Shown here: piece by piece, positions 27,083-36,754 of the stretch
Position numbering within the stretch: the stretch's first letter is position 1
How the letters are laid out: every line of letters begins with the position of its first letter
NCBI RefSeq assembly: GCF_002005205.3
Contig: NZ_CP019703.3
Coordinates: 138,303-202,302 of the forward strand
From: Rhizobium rhizogenes
GTDB taxonomy: Bacteria > Pseudomonadota > Alphaproteobacteria > Rhizobiales > Rhizobiaceae
Reading direction: 5' to 3'
Length of the DNA: 64,000 bases
Position numbers and translations under genes: made by a program
Notes under the pieces: generated by a model
Told to the model about the DNA's origin: nothing
The model's input: the letters and a program-made list of their open reading frames with translations, nothing else
Databases searched by the model: none

Positions 27083-27262
27083 ATGGCATTCTGGTTTGAA
27101 TTCGACAAAATCAGTGACCTTCCGAACAATGCGGGACACAGCGTCCTGGATGACGGAAGTTCGTTCTGTTTCAGCCATGTAACCGACTTGACGACGCGTT
27201 TCTTTAGGGGCGGATTGGCGTGGCTATCTGGCATGCAACTGCCAAACATATCGCCCCGATGA
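27083..27262 (+). CDS. Small 59-residue ORF with strong ribosome-binding site
   Basis: The frame MAFWFEFDKISDLPNNAGHS... runs from ATG at 27083 to TGA at 27260-27262. AGGAGA eight bases before the ATG is one of the best Shine-Dalgarno matches in this region, and an operator lies just upstream, so translation is plausible. I recognise no family. It could be a short leader ahead of the importer operon, a real small protein, or the remains of a longer gene. A gap of about 200 bp, with no clear gene, separates it from the binding-protein gene. Confidence 0.45.
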   Translation: MAFWFEFDKISDLPNNAGHSVLDDGSSFCFSHVTDLTTRFFRGGLAWLSGMQLPNISPR

Positions 27263-27460
27263 CGCTGAGCCTTAGCTCCTCCGAGGACAGATCCCAGCGG
27301 AAAAGAAGCGGCATTTGTATATGAGATGATGAGCCTCAAGCAACGGAGGCAAATCTCAAACCTGAAGTCAACTCAATGTTTGCGGTAGGGCACGGTGTCC
27401 GACGCAGAACGGTTTGTCTCGCGTTGCTGCGAGCCAAACCCCAACCAAGGGGAACTAACC

Positions 27461-28483
27461 ATGAAATGGCAATTTGGGAAAGCCATCGTCGGTGGCGCAA
27501 TGTTGGTCGCAGCTTGCGCGCTGAGTTCAGGAGCTCAGGCGCAACAAAAGGAGCTGATCGTCAGCGGTTTTGGCGGTGCCTATGACGAAGCAATGGCTGC
27601 GAGCGTGAAATCCTTCGAACAGGAAAACGACGTCAAGGTCACCATTGTTGCCGGGTCCGGCGCGAACAACATAGCCCGTGTCCGCAACAAGGAAGTCGAC
27701 GTTATCGTTTCTGATCCGGTTTTCGCGCTTCGCATGGAAGCCGAGAAGGCGTTTGCGCCGCTCGATCCGAAGCTGGTTACCAACCTGAAGGACATTCACC
27801 CGAATGCGATCTACTCCGACGCGGTCGTCGCAGCGAATTTCGGCGCATATGTGCTCGCTTACAATCCTGCGGAGGTGAAGCCGCCGCAATCGTGGCATGA
27901 TCTCGCGAAGCCGGAATACAAGGGCCGCATCGCGCTGCGCGGATTCCGGCCTGAAAATATCGATCTAATCACTCTCTTTGCGAAAGAGGCCGGCGGCGAC
28001 GAGCGTCATCCCGACGCCGGCTTCGCCGAAATGGCCAAGATCGCTCAGAACATCGACGTCTGGGTGGACTCGCACGCCAACCATCTCGAACTGTATCGCA
28101 ACGACCAGATCTCCATGAGCATGTGGACCGATGGCCGCATCGGCTGGGCGCGTGACACTGAAGGCGTAAAAATCCAGGGCGTCATTCCGAAGGAAGGATT
28201 TTTCCCGCTCGCCTCGACGCTTAGCGTCGTTGCCGGACGTCCGAACACCGAGTTGGCCGAGAAGCTGGTCAACCACTTACTGAGCCCCGCCTCGGGACTC
28301 AATATGGCCACTCGCCTTGGTTATTTCCCGACGAACCGCGAAGCTAAGCTGCCGCAGGAAGTCCAGGCAAAGATCATGATCACGCCAGACAACGTCAAGG
28401 ATCTGAAAAGCGCCGACTGGAAGTACATCGTTTCGGTCTATGATCAATGGCAGCAGCGCTGGGAACGGGAAATTCAACGATAA
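27461..28483 (+). CDS. Opine importer: periplasmic solute-binding protein (polyamine/iron type)
   Basis: A 340-residue protein starting at ATG 27461, with AAGGGGA as ribosome-binding site. A signal peptide (about 1-27, ending SSGAQAQ) precedes a mature domain of the PotD/FbpA-like fold (ELIVSGFGGAYDEAMAASVKSFE...). The longer frame to 27395 is rejected because it would bury the signal peptide. The stop overlaps the ATPase start (TAATG at 28481-28485). It is the first of four genes of a complete ABC importer lying just downstream of the opine gene and controlled by the operator at 27033-27045. Cucumopine or mikimopine is the likely cargo. Confidence 0.93.
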   Translation: MKWQFGKAIVGGAMLVAACALSSGAQAQQKELIVSGFGGAYDEAMAASVKSFEQENDVKVTIVAGSGANNIARVRNKEVDVIVSDPVFALRMEAEKAFAPLDPKLVTNLKDIHPNAIYSDAVVAANFGAYVLAYNPAEVKPPQSWHDLAKPEYKGRIALRGFRPENIDLITLFAKEAGGDERHPDAGFAEMAKIAQNIDVWVDSHANHLELYRNDQISMSMWTDGRIGWARDTEGVKIQGVIPKEGFFPLASTLSVVAGRPNTELAEKLVNHLLSPASGLNMATRLGYFPTNREAKLPQEVQAKIMITPDNVKDLKSADWKYIVSVYDQWQQRWEREIQR

Positions 28484-29565
28484 TGACCCAAAGTTTCGAC
28501 ATTGAACTGTCGCACTGCCGCAAGACGTACGGCGACATCAACGTTCTGGACGACGTCTCCCTTCAGGTCAAGAACGGTGAGTTCATCACCGTTCTCGGCC
28601 CAAGTGGTTGCGGCAAGACAACGACATTGCGTGTGATCGGGGGCTTCATCATTCCCGACAGCGGGCGTGTTTCGATCAGAGGCAGGGAGGTTACCAACCT
28701 GCCTCCCTACAAACGCAACATCGGCGTGGTCTTCCAAAACTACGCCCTGTGGCCCCACATGACTGTGGCAGAAATCCTCTCGTTCGGTCTTCGCATACGC
28801 AAGCTGCCCCGGGAAGAGATCGCGCGTCGTGTAGACCGTGCCCTCAGCATGGTGCAATTGACCGGCTTGAAGGATCGATATCCTCGTGAACTCAGTGGCG
28901 GGCAGCAGCAACGCGTCGCCATGGCACGAGCGCTTGCGATCGATCCTGAGGTGATCATTCTTGATGAGCCGCTGTCCAATCTGGATCGGCGCTTGCGGGA
29001 AGAACTCCGTATTGAATTGAAGCGACTGCAGCGGTCTCTTGGGGTGACGATGCTATTCGTCACGCACGATCAGGAGGAGGCGCTCTCCATGTCCGACCAA
29101 GTGGTGGTCATGCAATCCGGAAGGATTCAGCAAATCGCCGACCCGAGGACAGTCTATGAGCGCCCGGCGAACCGTTTTGTTGCCGGCTTTCTTGGTAGCG
29201 CAAATTTCCTGCCCGGAGAACTGGTGCAGAATTCCAAGGAGAGCAGGGCCGAAATCAAGCTCAGCAATGGCGCCGTCGTGACTGCGCATGCGCCGTCGGC
29301 CAGGGCGGTCGGAGAGAAGGTCACCGTTATTGTTCGGCCCGAGTGGCTGGTACTTGAACGGCAGGGCAGCAATCCGCCTGCAAATCAGCTCGAGGGCACG
29401 GTCGGCGATGTGATCTATGAAGGCTCTGCAATTCGATATGGGATCAAACTCACTCACGAACCTGAGGCGCCCGTTTTCCTGCAGGAACGGTCTAACGCCG
29501 ATGTTTTGAAACCCGGAGACAAGGTCAGGATCAATGTCACTAACGCCGTCGTTGCCGCAGAGTGA
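28483..29565 (+). CDS. Opine importer: ATP-binding protein
   Basis: A 360-residue PotA/FbpC-type ATPase with Walker A GPSGCGKTTT (about residues 40-49), signature [15 protein letters not shown], Walker B VIILDEPLSNLD and the H-loop FVTHDQEEAL. A C-terminal TOBE-type domain (from about 240) is present, as usual for the polyamine/iron subfamily. The ATG at 28483 overlaps the preceding stop; an upstream in-frame ATG at 28447 would overlap the binding-protein gene by 37 bases and is less likely. Confidence 0.95.
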   Translation: MTQSFDIELSHCRKTYGDINVLDDVSLQVKNGEFITVLGPSGCGKTTTLRVIGGFIIPDSGRVSIRGREVTNLPPYKRNIGVVFQNYALWPHMTVAEILSFGLRIRKLPREEIARRVDRALSMVQLTGLKDRYPRELSGGQQQRVAMARALAIDPEVIILDEPLSNLDRRLREELRIELKRLQRSLGVTMLFVTHDQEEALSMSDQVVVMQSGRIQQIADPRTVYERPANRFVAGFLGSANFLPGELVQNSKESRAEIKLSNGAVVTAHAPSARAVGEKVTVIVRPEWLVLERQGSNPPANQLEGTVGDVIYEGSAIRYGIKLTHEPEAPVFLQERSNADVLKPGDKVRINVTNAVVAAE

Positions 29566-30445
29566 TGAACGCAGAGGACTTTGGGAGCGTGTGGTTGCGT
29601 GGTCTACCCAAGCGCCGCTGTTCCTGCCGTTCGCCTTCGTCATCTTGTTCTTTTTCGTTCCCATGTGCTGGCTCGTTGCGACGAGCATGTCCTCCCATGA
29701 GGTTGGCAGCGCGCCTGTATTTACAGGCACGCTAGAGCACTACGCGAGGTTCTGGACGGACCCCTTCTATCTCGAAACAGCGCTCTGGACGACCGTTAAG
29801 CTGTCGGTTTTGTCCACGGTGCTTGCTCTGATTATCGGGTATGTGCTGGCCTACTACATTGCCGAGCTCCCTGCTGACCGCAGAGGGTTTCTCACCAGCA
29901 TGGTGGTTGTGTCCCTCTCTGTGAACATCGTTATCCGGATCTTTGGATTGAATGTTCTTCTAATGAGCGGCGGACTTATTGATAGCGCCCTGACCTTCAT
30001 GGGGATGCCGAAGGTCCGCATCATGTATACCGAGCTTGGGGTTTTGATAGGGTTGGTTCAGATCGCCATCCCGTATGTCGTTTTGCCTCTTATCGGTGTC
30101 ATAGCCGCGATCGACCCGGCCCTCAAAGAGGCGGCGGCAAGCGTGGGCGCCAACAAGTACAAGACCTTTTGGGCCGTAACCTTCCCGCTGTCGCTGCCCG
30201 GAGTCGTGGCGGGCACACTGATTGCGTTCACTTTGAACGCCGCAGCTTTTGCGATTCCGTCCCTCATGGGCGGCGGTCGGGTCAAAATGATGGGCATGAT
30301 GGCCTACGAACAAGCCACCGTGCAGGGGAACTTCCCCTTCGCAGCGGCGATCGGCATAAGCCTGACGATTCTGAGCATCCTGATTACTGCAATCTATTTG
30401 TTTGCCATCAATCAAACATTCCGCACGGCGAGGAGAGCAGCATGA
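29534..30445 (+). CDS. Opine importer: permease 1 (PotB-like)
   Basis: A 303-residue inner-membrane permease with about six hydrophobic spans and an EAA loop (KEAAASVGANKYKTFWAVTFPLSLPG, about 196-221). It overlaps the ATPase gene by 32 bases and the next permease by four (ATGA). No alternative ATG closer to the ATPase stop is in frame. It pairs with permease 2. Confidence 0.93.
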   Translation: MSLTPSLPQSDERRGLWERVVAWSTQAPLFLPFAFVILFFFVPMCWLVATSMSSHEVGSAPVFTGTLEHYARFWTDPFYLETALWTTVKLSVLSTVLALIIGYVLAYYIAELPADRRGFLTSMVVVSLSVNIVIRIFGLNVLLMSGGLIDSALTFMGMPKVRIMYTELGVLIGLVQIAIPYVVLPLIGVIAAIDPALKEAAASVGANKYKTFWAVTFPLSLPGVVAGTLIAFTLNAAAFAIPSLMGGGRVKMMGMMAYEQATVQGNFPFAAAIGISLTILSILITAIYLFAINQTFRTARRAA

Positions 30446-31287
30446 GCGCTACCACAACTGTCTCGACGGGGAAGGGCGTTTCGGCCAGGAAGGTGTGGTT
30501 GCCACTCCCCACAGGATTAGGTATTGCCGCTTTCTGCGCGTTCGTCACCGTCGTGGCGCCACTGTTTGTGGTCGCCGGCGCAGCTTTGAACGCGGAAGCC
30601 ATGTTCTTTCCGCCCAAGCAATTGACGTTGCATTGGATGATTGCGGCTCTCACGGACAGAAGCTTCGTGAATGGCGCCCTCATCAGCTTTGCCGTCGCAG
30701 CAGTAGCAGCCACGGTCTCAACGATCTTCGCACTTCCGGTCGCGCTCCAATTGCGGAAAGCACCGCCCACGGTGGCGAAGGTCCTGACTTTGTCGTTCAT
30801 GGGGCCGTTGCTCGTACCCTCGGTGATCTTTGCTCTGTCGTTGTATTCGGTGATGATCTACGCTTTCGGGGTGACGAACCTATTTGCGCTCGTCATCGGC
30901 CACGTGATGATCACCATGCCATACCCGGTACGAACGATCACAGCCGTTACCGAGAACCTCGACCCCGCGCTGGAGGATGCTGCAAGCAGTGTCGGCGCAA
31001 ATCCGTGGCGTACGTTTGTGTCAGTAACGTTGCCGTTGATCAAACCTGGTGTGATCGCTGGCTTTCTCTTTGCTTTCATAACCTCGTGGAATGACTTCTC
31101 CATCTCGGTCTTCCTCACGCCGCGCGAACTGCAGCCACTGCCGATCAAAATCTATGAGTATCTCCTCTACCAATACAGGCCATTGATAGCCGCAGTTGCC
31201 ACCTGGTCGGTGATTGGTTCGGCCATCGTCGTTCTCATAATCGACCGTCTGGTGGGGCTGAACGTCTTTACCGGTCGTCGCGGCTAG
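30442..31287 (+). CDS. Opine importer: permease 2 (PotC-like)
   Basis: A 281-residue permease starting MSATTTVSTGKG at 30442 in an ATGA overlap with permease 1. The open frame reaches back to 30169, but that part lies inside the permease 1 gene. The EAA loop is EDAASSVGANPWRTFVSVTLPLIKPG (about 176-201). A strong terminator at 31328-31349 ends the operon. Confidence 0.93.
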   Translation: MSATTTVSTGKGVSARKVWLPLPTGLGIAAFCAFVTVVAPLFVVAGAALNAEAMFFPPKQLTLHWMIAALTDRSFVNGALISFAVAAVAATVSTIFALPVALQLRKAPPTVAKVLTLSFMGPLLVPSVIFALSLYSVMIYAFGVTNLFALVIGHVMITMPYPVRTITAVTENLDPALEDAASSVGANPWRTFVSVTLPLIKPGVIAGFLFAFITSWNDFSISVFLTPRELQPLPIKIYEYLLYQYRPLIAAVATWSVIGSAIVVLIIDRLVGLNVFTGRRG

Positions 31288-31327
31288 TACAGTAGATATG
31301 ATCACATCTGAAATTTAATTTTAAGAA

Positions 31328-31349
31328 GGGGCGCTCGGCGCCCCTTTTT
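31328..31349 (+). terminator. Rho-independent terminator of the opine importer operon
   Basis: GGGGCGC, loop TCG, GCGCCCC, then five T, 40 bp after the permease 2 stop. On the minus strand it is preceded by A-rich sequence and could also serve the convergent hutF. Confidence 0.9.
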
Positions 31350-31444
31350 GCATGCCAGTTTATTCCCCGACGCCTCGAAATTACGCCAACGCAAAACAGG
31401 CGACCTTGCAAGGACAAGACCGCCAACTCGCCTCCGCGTGTCGA

Positions 31445-32806
31445 TCAGCGGCGAACCAACTTCTGCATTGTGGTGAGGAAGCGTCGATTGATCTTGTCTC
31501 GGGCGACGTGGCGACCGGCTACCACTTGTCTGCGGCCTTGAACCCAAACGTTGTCGATCGCAACCCCATCTGCAAAGATCCAATGATCCAGGATCTCGTC
31601 ATCTTCGAGATAGGGAACTTCTGTGAGATTGAGTGAAAGCATGTCGGCAGAATTGTGTACCTCAATGCCACTCTCCGCGTTCAGCGCCATGGCGCCGCCG
31701 CGGACGGCAGAGACGATAAGATTGCGACCCGTTGAGCCGCCCGGCGCTGCCAGGACGTTACGTGCTTGGAGTCGCAGTCGTTGTGAATATTCAAGTTGCC
31801 GCAGCTCTCCGTTCAGGGAAATGAGAACGTTCGAGTCGGAACCAATGCCGACACGGCCTCCTTGTTCGCAGAAAATTTGGCCTGGAAAAATACCGTCGCC
31901 AAGATTGGCCTCGGTAATCGGGCAAAGCCCAGCGATAGCGCCAGTCCGCGCCATTCTTGCCGTTTCGATTTCGGTCATATGAGTTGCGTGAATTAGGCAC
32001 CAGCGCTGGTCCACAGGTGCATTGTCCAACAACCATTCAACAGGACGAGCAGAGGACCAGGCAATACAATCCGAAACTTCCTTCATCTGCTCGGCGATAT
32101 GGATATGGATTGGCCCTCCGCCAGACATTGAGGTGACCGCAAGCAGTTCCTGCGGTATGACGGCTCTCAGGCTGTGTGGTGCGACACCAAGCTCGGCGCC
32201 GTCGATTTTCGCGACTAGAGATCGGCACGCAACCATTAGTCGTTCGAAGCTGTCGAGCGAATTGATAAATCGTCGTTGCCCCTCCACCGGTTCGAGTCCG
32301 CCGAAATCCGAGTGGGCGTAAAAGACAGGTAGCAGGGTCAAGTTTATTCCGGTGGCACTCGCGGCCGCTGCGACTCGTTCCGCCATTTCCGCAATGTTGG
32401 AGTAATGGTTTCCATCCGGGCTATGATGCAGGTAGTGAAACTCGCCGACACGGCTGAAACCTGCTTCAAGCATTTCCATGTAGAGCTGGGACGCAACAGC
32501 CTCGACATCGTCGGGGCTCATCGTCAAGGCGAACCGGTACATTACATTTCGCCAGCTCCAGAAGCTGTCATCTGACGGCCCGCGGGTCTCGGCCAGACCT
32601 GCCATTGCGCGCTGAAAGGCGTGGCTATGGAGATTGCCCATCGCAGGCAGAATGATTTGATGGTGTTCGTCGGATGGTGCAGGATCAGCATCGGTCGATA
32701 CCGACGCGATGGTTCCGCTCTCGACCAACACCCTGACATTGTCGTGCCAGCCGCTCGGAAGAAGGGCCTTCCGTGCGAAAAGTGCTGAACTGTTCAATTC
32801 CTTCAT
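31445..32806 (-). CDS. hutF: Formimidoylglutamate deiminase
   Basis: A 453-residue HutF of the amidohydrolase superfamily; it converts N-formimidoyl-L-glutamate to N-formyl-L-glutamate and ammonia. Metal ligands are visible: [10 protein letters not shown] near residues 58-67, HIHIAEQ (about 234-240), a His in LIHATHM, and an aspartate in GSDSNVLIS. With HutG it forms the two-step formyl route, not the one-step formiminoglutamase route. A GAGGG ribosome-binding site lies before the ATG. It is transcribed away from hutI, and an operator sits in the 114-bp gap. Confidence 0.94.
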   Translation of the reverse strand: MKELNSSALFARKALLPSGWHDNVRVLVESGTIASVSTDADPAPSDEHHQIILPAMGNLHSHAFQRAMAGLAETRGPSDDSFWSWRNVMYRFALTMSPDDVEAVASQLYMEMLEAGFSRVGEFHYLHHSPDGNHYSNIAEMAERVAAAASATGINLTLLPVFYAHSDFGGLEPVEGQRRFINSLDSFERLMVACRSLVAKIDGAELGVAPHSLRAVIPQELLAVTSMSGGGPIHIHIAEQMKEVSDCIAWSSARPVEWLLDNAPVDQRWCLIHATHMTEIETARMARTGAIAGLCPITEANLGDGIFPGQIFCEQGGRVGIGSDSNVLISLNGELRQLEYSQRLRLQARNVLAAPGGSTGRNLIVSAVRGGAMALNAESGIEVHNSADMLSLNLTEVPYLEDDEILDHWIFADGVAIDNVWVQGRRQVVAGRHVARDKINRRFLTTMQKLVRR

Positions 32807-32864
32807 AGCTTCCCTCTGATTTTTTGCGAAACGCAGGCAACTTTGGTGCTTGCAATTCCGTGTA

Positions 32865-32877
32865 TTGGTATATACAA
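32865..32877 (+). promoter_or_regulatory. Probable HutC operator between hutF and hutI
   Basis: TTGGTATATACAA lies 59 bp before hutF and 44 bp before hutI. It is identical to the hutH site and placed to control both divergent promoters. Confidence 0.65.
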
Positions 32878-32920
32878 AATATCAGTAATGAAAGACAAAT
32901 ATAGAGCAACGGGGATCGAG

Positions 32921-34105
32921 ATGTCAGTGGCAACGCCCGCATCCGATGAGGAAATCGTCGTTTGGAGGAACGCGCATCTGGCGACTGTCGCGGGAGATCG
33001 AGACGGCCTGGGTGTCGTAGAGGGTGGCGCGATAGTGGTCAGAGGTGACCGCATCGCATACGTCGGAACCGACGCAAATCTCCCGGCGTTGGCGAGAGGC
33101 GCGGTTCAAGTCGATTTGGAGGGCCGGTGGGTGACGCCGGCATTGATCGACTGCCATACGCACTTGGTATTCGGTGGCGACCGCGCACACGAATTCGAAA
33201 TGCGACTCGCCGGTGCGTCGTGTGAGGAGATCGCACTGGCCGGTGGGGGAATTGCTTCTTCTGTAAACGCCACGAACAAATTTTCCGAGGATGAACTCGT
33301 TTTGCAAGATCTGCCTCGACTTGACGCCCTCATGGAAGAGAGACTGTCGACGGTCGAGATAAAGTCTGGCTACGGCCTCAACGTCGAAGCTGAATTGAAA
33401 ATGCTGCGTGTGGCAAGGGGATTGGAGACGCTGAGACCGGTGCGCGTCGTGACCACTTATCTCGCCGCCCATGCGATCCCGTCAAGTTACAGAGGCAGGA
33501 ATGGCGACTACATCAAGGATGTCGTCATCCCTGGACTCGAGCGGGGCAGGAGGGAAGGTCTCATCGATGCGGTGGATGGTTTTTGTGAAAATATCGCATT
33601 TTCGCCAGCGGAGATATCCAAGGTATTCGACAAGGCGACTGCGATAGGCCTTCCGGTAAAGTTGCACGCGGAGCAGCTATCCGATCTTGGAGGAGCAAAG
33701 CTAGCCGCGTCCTATCGAGCGCTCTCGGCAGATCATCTTGAGTGCCTCGATGAAGAAGGTGCCCAAGCGCTCGCTATGGCTGGTACGGTGGCTGTTCTTC
33801 TGCCAGGAGCATTCTATACACTCCGAGAAAAGCAGCTGCCGCCAGTGCAAGCGCTTCGCAATGCCGGCACGCCTATCGCTATCGCAACAGACTGCAATCC
33901 GGGCACTTCACCACGGACCTCGTTGCTGCTGACTATGAATATGGCAGCCACGTTGTTCGGCTTGACGGTCGACGAGTGCGTCGCTGGCGCGACAAGAGAG
34001 GCTGCACGTGCCCTTGGTCTCTTGCATGAAACTGGAACCCTCGAGGTCGGAAGGTCCGCTGATTTCGCGATCTGGAATATCGGACGGCCAGCTGAGCTGG
34101 TCTAG
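32921..34105 (+). CDS. hutI: Imidazolonepropionase, C-terminus cut by an amber stop
   Basis: A 394-residue HutI from the ATG at 32921 (GGGGA ribosome-binding site); starts at 32888 or 32843 are closer to or upstream of the operator and less likely. It hydrolyses 4-imidazolone-5-propanoate to N-formimidoylglutamate. Metal-site segments are [12 protein letters not shown] (about 84-95), [10 protein letters not shown] and ADHLE, and ATDCNPGTS. The frame stops at TAG 34103-34105 after RPAELV. The codons after it read RMGFNPLHARIFKGRGLRP to a second stop at 34163-34165, which is the normal HutI tail. A single change from a tyrosine codon would explain this. Whether the 20-residue loss impairs activity is unknown. 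Confidence 0.92.
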   Translation: MSVATPASDEEIVVWRNAHLATVAGDRDGLGVVEGGAIVVRGDRIAYVGTDANLPALARGAVQVDLEGRWVTPALIDCHTHLVFGGDRAHEFEMRLAGASCEEIALAGGGIASSVNATNKFSEDELVLQDLPRLDALMEERLSTVEIKSGYGLNVEAELKMLRVARGLETLRPVRVVTTYLAAHAIPSSYRGRNGDYIKDVVIPGLERGRREGLIDAVDGFCENIAFSPAEISKVFDKATAIGLPVKLHAEQLSDLGGAKLAASYRALSADHLECLDEEGAQALAMAGTVAVLLPGAFYTLREKQLPPVQALRNAGTPIAIATDCNPGTSPRTSLLLTMNMAATLFGLTVDECVAGATREAARALGLLHETGTLEVGRSADFAIWNIGRPAELV

Positions 34106-34165
34106 CGGATGGGCTTCAATCCCCTGCATGCGCGAATATTTAAGGGACGAGGACTGCGGCCGTGA
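34106..34165 (+). other. Orphaned hutI C-terminal codons
   Basis: These 19 codons and their stop follow the amber codon in frame and encode the conserved HutI ending FNPLHARIFKG. They would be translated only by read-through. Confidence 0.75.
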
Positions 34166-34243
34166 CTTTAAGTCATGTCCCTGGCGTTTCGAACCTGGCT
34201 GGTTCTTTCACCTCCATTCGCTAGTCGTAGAAGAGAAGAAATC

Positions 34244-35044
34244 ATGAGTGTTTTTGAAGTTCGCCACGGCACCTCTCCGGTTATTCTAGCAATGCCCCAT
34301 ACCGGTACCGATGTTCCGAGCGAGATCTGGGAGCGGTTGAACGACAATGGCCGGCAGCTGATCGATACCGATTGGTATATACATAATCTGTACGATGGTC
34401 TTTTAGAGAAAGCCACAGTCGTTCGAGCGATGTTTCATCGCTACGTCATTGATGCCAACCGGGATCCGGAAGGGGCGAGTTTGTACCCTGGGCAGAACAC
34501 CACTGGCCTTATCCCCAAAACGGACTTTGATGGTGAAGCCATCTGGAAATCCGGTGCGGAACCGACAGACGACGATATCGCTCAACGAGTCGCTACTTTC
34601 CACTCACCCTACCATACCGCCCTCCAATCAGAGATCGAGCGGGTGAAGGCAATTCACGGCTTGGCCATTGTCTATGACTGTCACTCAATCCGCTCGCACA
34701 TTCCCTTCCTGTTCGAGGGAACGTTGCCCGACTTCAATATCGGGACCAATGACGGGCAGTCGTGTCATCCCGCAGTCGCGGCGGCCGTCGTTAACGTCGT
34801 TCGCAATGCTGATGGCTACACACGCACGTTGAACGGTCGGTTCAAGGGAGGGTGGACCACAAGGCATTACGGCACGCTCGAAAGCGGCGTCCACGCGATC
34901 CAAATGGAACTGGCGCAATCGACTCATCTTTCGGCAGAGGAACCGCCATTTTCCTATGACACCGCAAAAGCCGAGCGCATCCGCGCCCGTCTCAGGGACA
35001 TTCTGACCAACCTCGAGCGCGCCGCATCCGAACTCAAGAAGTGA
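34244..35044 (+). CDS. hutG: N-formylglutamate deformylase
   Basis: A 266-residue N-formylglutamate amidohydrolase that releases glutamate and formate, the final step of this pathway. The start at 34244 follows AGAAGAGAAG; the longer frame to 34175 is unsupported. Typical segments are [38 protein letters not shown] and GGWTTRHYG. It follows hutI and precedes hutU by 19 bp, so the plus-strand genes hutI-hutG-hutU-hutD form an operon. A TTGGTATATACAT sequence at 34372-34384 inside the gene resembles the operators. Confidence 0.93.
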   Translation: MSVFEVRHGTSPVILAMPHTGTDVPSEIWERLNDNGRQLIDTDWYIHNLYDGLLEKATVVRAMFHRYVIDANRDPEGASLYPGQNTTGLIPKTDFDGEAIWKSGAEPTDDDIAQRVATFHSPYHTALQSEIERVKAIHGLAIVYDCHSIRSHIPFLFEGTLPDFNIGTNDGQSCHPAVAAAVVNVVRNADGYTRTLNGRFKGGWTTRHYGTLESGVHAIQMELAQSTHLSAEEPPFSYDTAKAERIRARLRDILTNLERAASELKK

Positions 35045-35063
35045 ATATTGGGAGCCACTGACC

Positions 35064-36749
35064 ATGACCAATCCTCGACACAATATCCGCGAAGTTCGCG
35101 CGCCACGCGGCTCGGAGCTCAACACCAAGAGCTGGATGACCGAAGCGCCGCTGCGCATGCTGATGAACAACCTCGATCCTGATGTGGCTGAAAACCCCCA
35201 CGAGCTGGTGGTTTATGGCGGCATCGGCCGGGCGGCACGCACCTGGAACGACTTCGAAACGATTGCGGCGACGCTGAAGACGCTCAATGCGGATGAGACC
35301 CTGCTCGTTCAGTCGGGCAAGCCGGTCGGTGTCTTCCGGACCCACAAGGATGCGCCGCGCGTCCTGATCGCCAACTCGAACCTCGTGCCGCACTGGGCAA
35401 CCTGGGACCATTTCAACGAGCTGGATAAGAAGGGCCTTGCCATGTACGGCCAGATGACGGCCGGCTCGTGGATCTATATCGGCACGCAGGGCATCGTGCA
35501 GGGCACCTACGAAACCTTCGTCGAGGCCGGCCGCCAGCATTACGGCGGCAATCTCAAAGGCAAATGGATCCTGACCGGCGGTCTCGGCGGCATGGGCGGC
35601 GCCCAGCCGCTCGCCGCCGTCATGGCAGGTGCCTGCTGCCTGGCCGTCGAAAGCGATGAGACCCGCATCGATTTCCGTCTTCGCACCCGCTATGTCGACG
35701 AGAAGGCAAGGACGCTCGACGAGGCCCTCGAGATGATCCAGCGCTGGACCAAAGCCGGCGAGGCAAAATCCGTCGGCCTGCTGGGCAATGCCGCGGAAAT
35801 TTTCCCCGAGCTCGTGCGGCGTATGGAGGCCGGTGGTCCACGCCCCGACATCGTCACCGATCAGACCTCGGCCCATGATCCGCTCAACGGTTATCTGCCA
35901 ATCGGCTGGACCGTTGCCCAGCACAAGGCCAAGCGCGAAAGCGACCCGAAGACCGTCGAGGCTGCCGCCCGCGCCTCGATGAAAGTCCATGTCGAAGCCA
36001 TGGTTGCCTTCTGGGATGCCGGGGTGCCGACGCTCGACTACGGCAACAACATCCGCCAGGTCGCAAAGGAGGAAGGTCTTGAGAACGCCTTCGCCTTCCC
36101 GGGTTTCGTTCCGGCCTATATCCGCCCGCTCTTCTGCCGCGGCATCGGTCCGTTCCGCTGGGCCGCCCTTTCCGGCGATCCGGAGGACATCTACAAGACC
36201 GACGCCAAGGTCAAGGACCTGCTGCCCGACAACAGGCACCTGCACAACTGGCTTGACATGGCCCGCGAACGCATCGCCTTCCAGGGCCTGCCGGCTCGCA
36301 TCTGCTGGGTCGGCCTCGCCGACCGTCATCGCCTGGCGCTGGCCTTCAATGAGATGGTCAAGAACGGCGAGCTTTCGGCACCCGTGGTCATCGGTCGCGA
36401 CCATCTCGACTCCGGATCGGTCGCCTCGCCCAACCGCGAGACCGAAGCGATGAAGGACGGCTCTGACGCCGTCTCCGACTGGCCGCTGCTCAACGCACTG
36501 CTCAACACCGCATCGGGGGCTACCTGGGTGTCGCTACACCATGGCGGCGGCGTTGGCATGGGCTTTAGCCAGCATTCGGGCGTTGTCATCTGCGCCGACG
36601 GCTCCGACGATGCCGCCAAGCGGCTGGAGCGCGTTCTCTGGAACGACCCGGCGACCGGAGTCATGCGCCACGCCGATGCGGGCTACGAGATCGCCATCGA
36701 CTGCGCCAAGGACAAAGGCCTGCGTCTGCCGGGCATTCTCGGGAACTGA
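35064..36749 (+). CDS. hutU: Urocanate hydratase
   Basis: A 561-residue HutU, full length for the family, converting urocanate to 4-imidazolone-5-propanoate with tightly bound NAD+. Recognisable parts are [44 protein letters not shown] and, near the C-terminus, [23 protein letters not shown] eight bases before the ATG serves as ribosome-binding site. Base composition is more GC-rich than the flanking hut genes, perhaps from a different source or simply a highly expressed gene. Confidence 0.97.
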   Translation: MTNPRHNIREVRAPRGSELNTKSWMTEAPLRMLMNNLDPDVAENPHELVVYGGIGRAARTWNDFETIAATLKTLNADETLLVQSGKPVGVFRTHKDAPRVLIANSNLVPHWATWDHFNELDKKGLAMYGQMTAGSWIYIGTQGIVQGTYETFVEAGRQHYGGNLKGKWILTGGLGGMGGAQPLAAVMAGACCLAVESDETRIDFRLRTRYVDEKARTLDEALEMIQRWTKAGEAKSVGLLGNAAEIFPELVRRMEAGGPRPDIVTDQTSAHDPLNGYLPIGWTVAQHKAKRESDPKTVEAAARASMKVHVEAMVAFWDAGVPTLDYGNNIRQVAKEEGLENAFAFPGFVPAYIRPLFCRGIGPFRWAALSGDPEDIYKTDAKVKDLLPDNRHLHNWLDMARERIAFQGLPARICWVGLADRHRLALAFNEMVKNGELSAPVVIGRDHLDSGSVASPNRETEAMKDGSDAVSDWPLLNALLNTASGATWVSLHHGGGVGMGFSQHSGVVICADGSDDAAKRLERVLWNDPATGVMRHADAGYEIAIDCAKDKGLRLPGILGN

Positions 36750-36754
36750 AGCAA

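Noticed and set aside
35034..36404. 456-codon minus-strand frame opposite hutU
   Set aside because: Antisense shadow of a GC-rich gene; the plus strand encodes a full-length urocanate hydratase.
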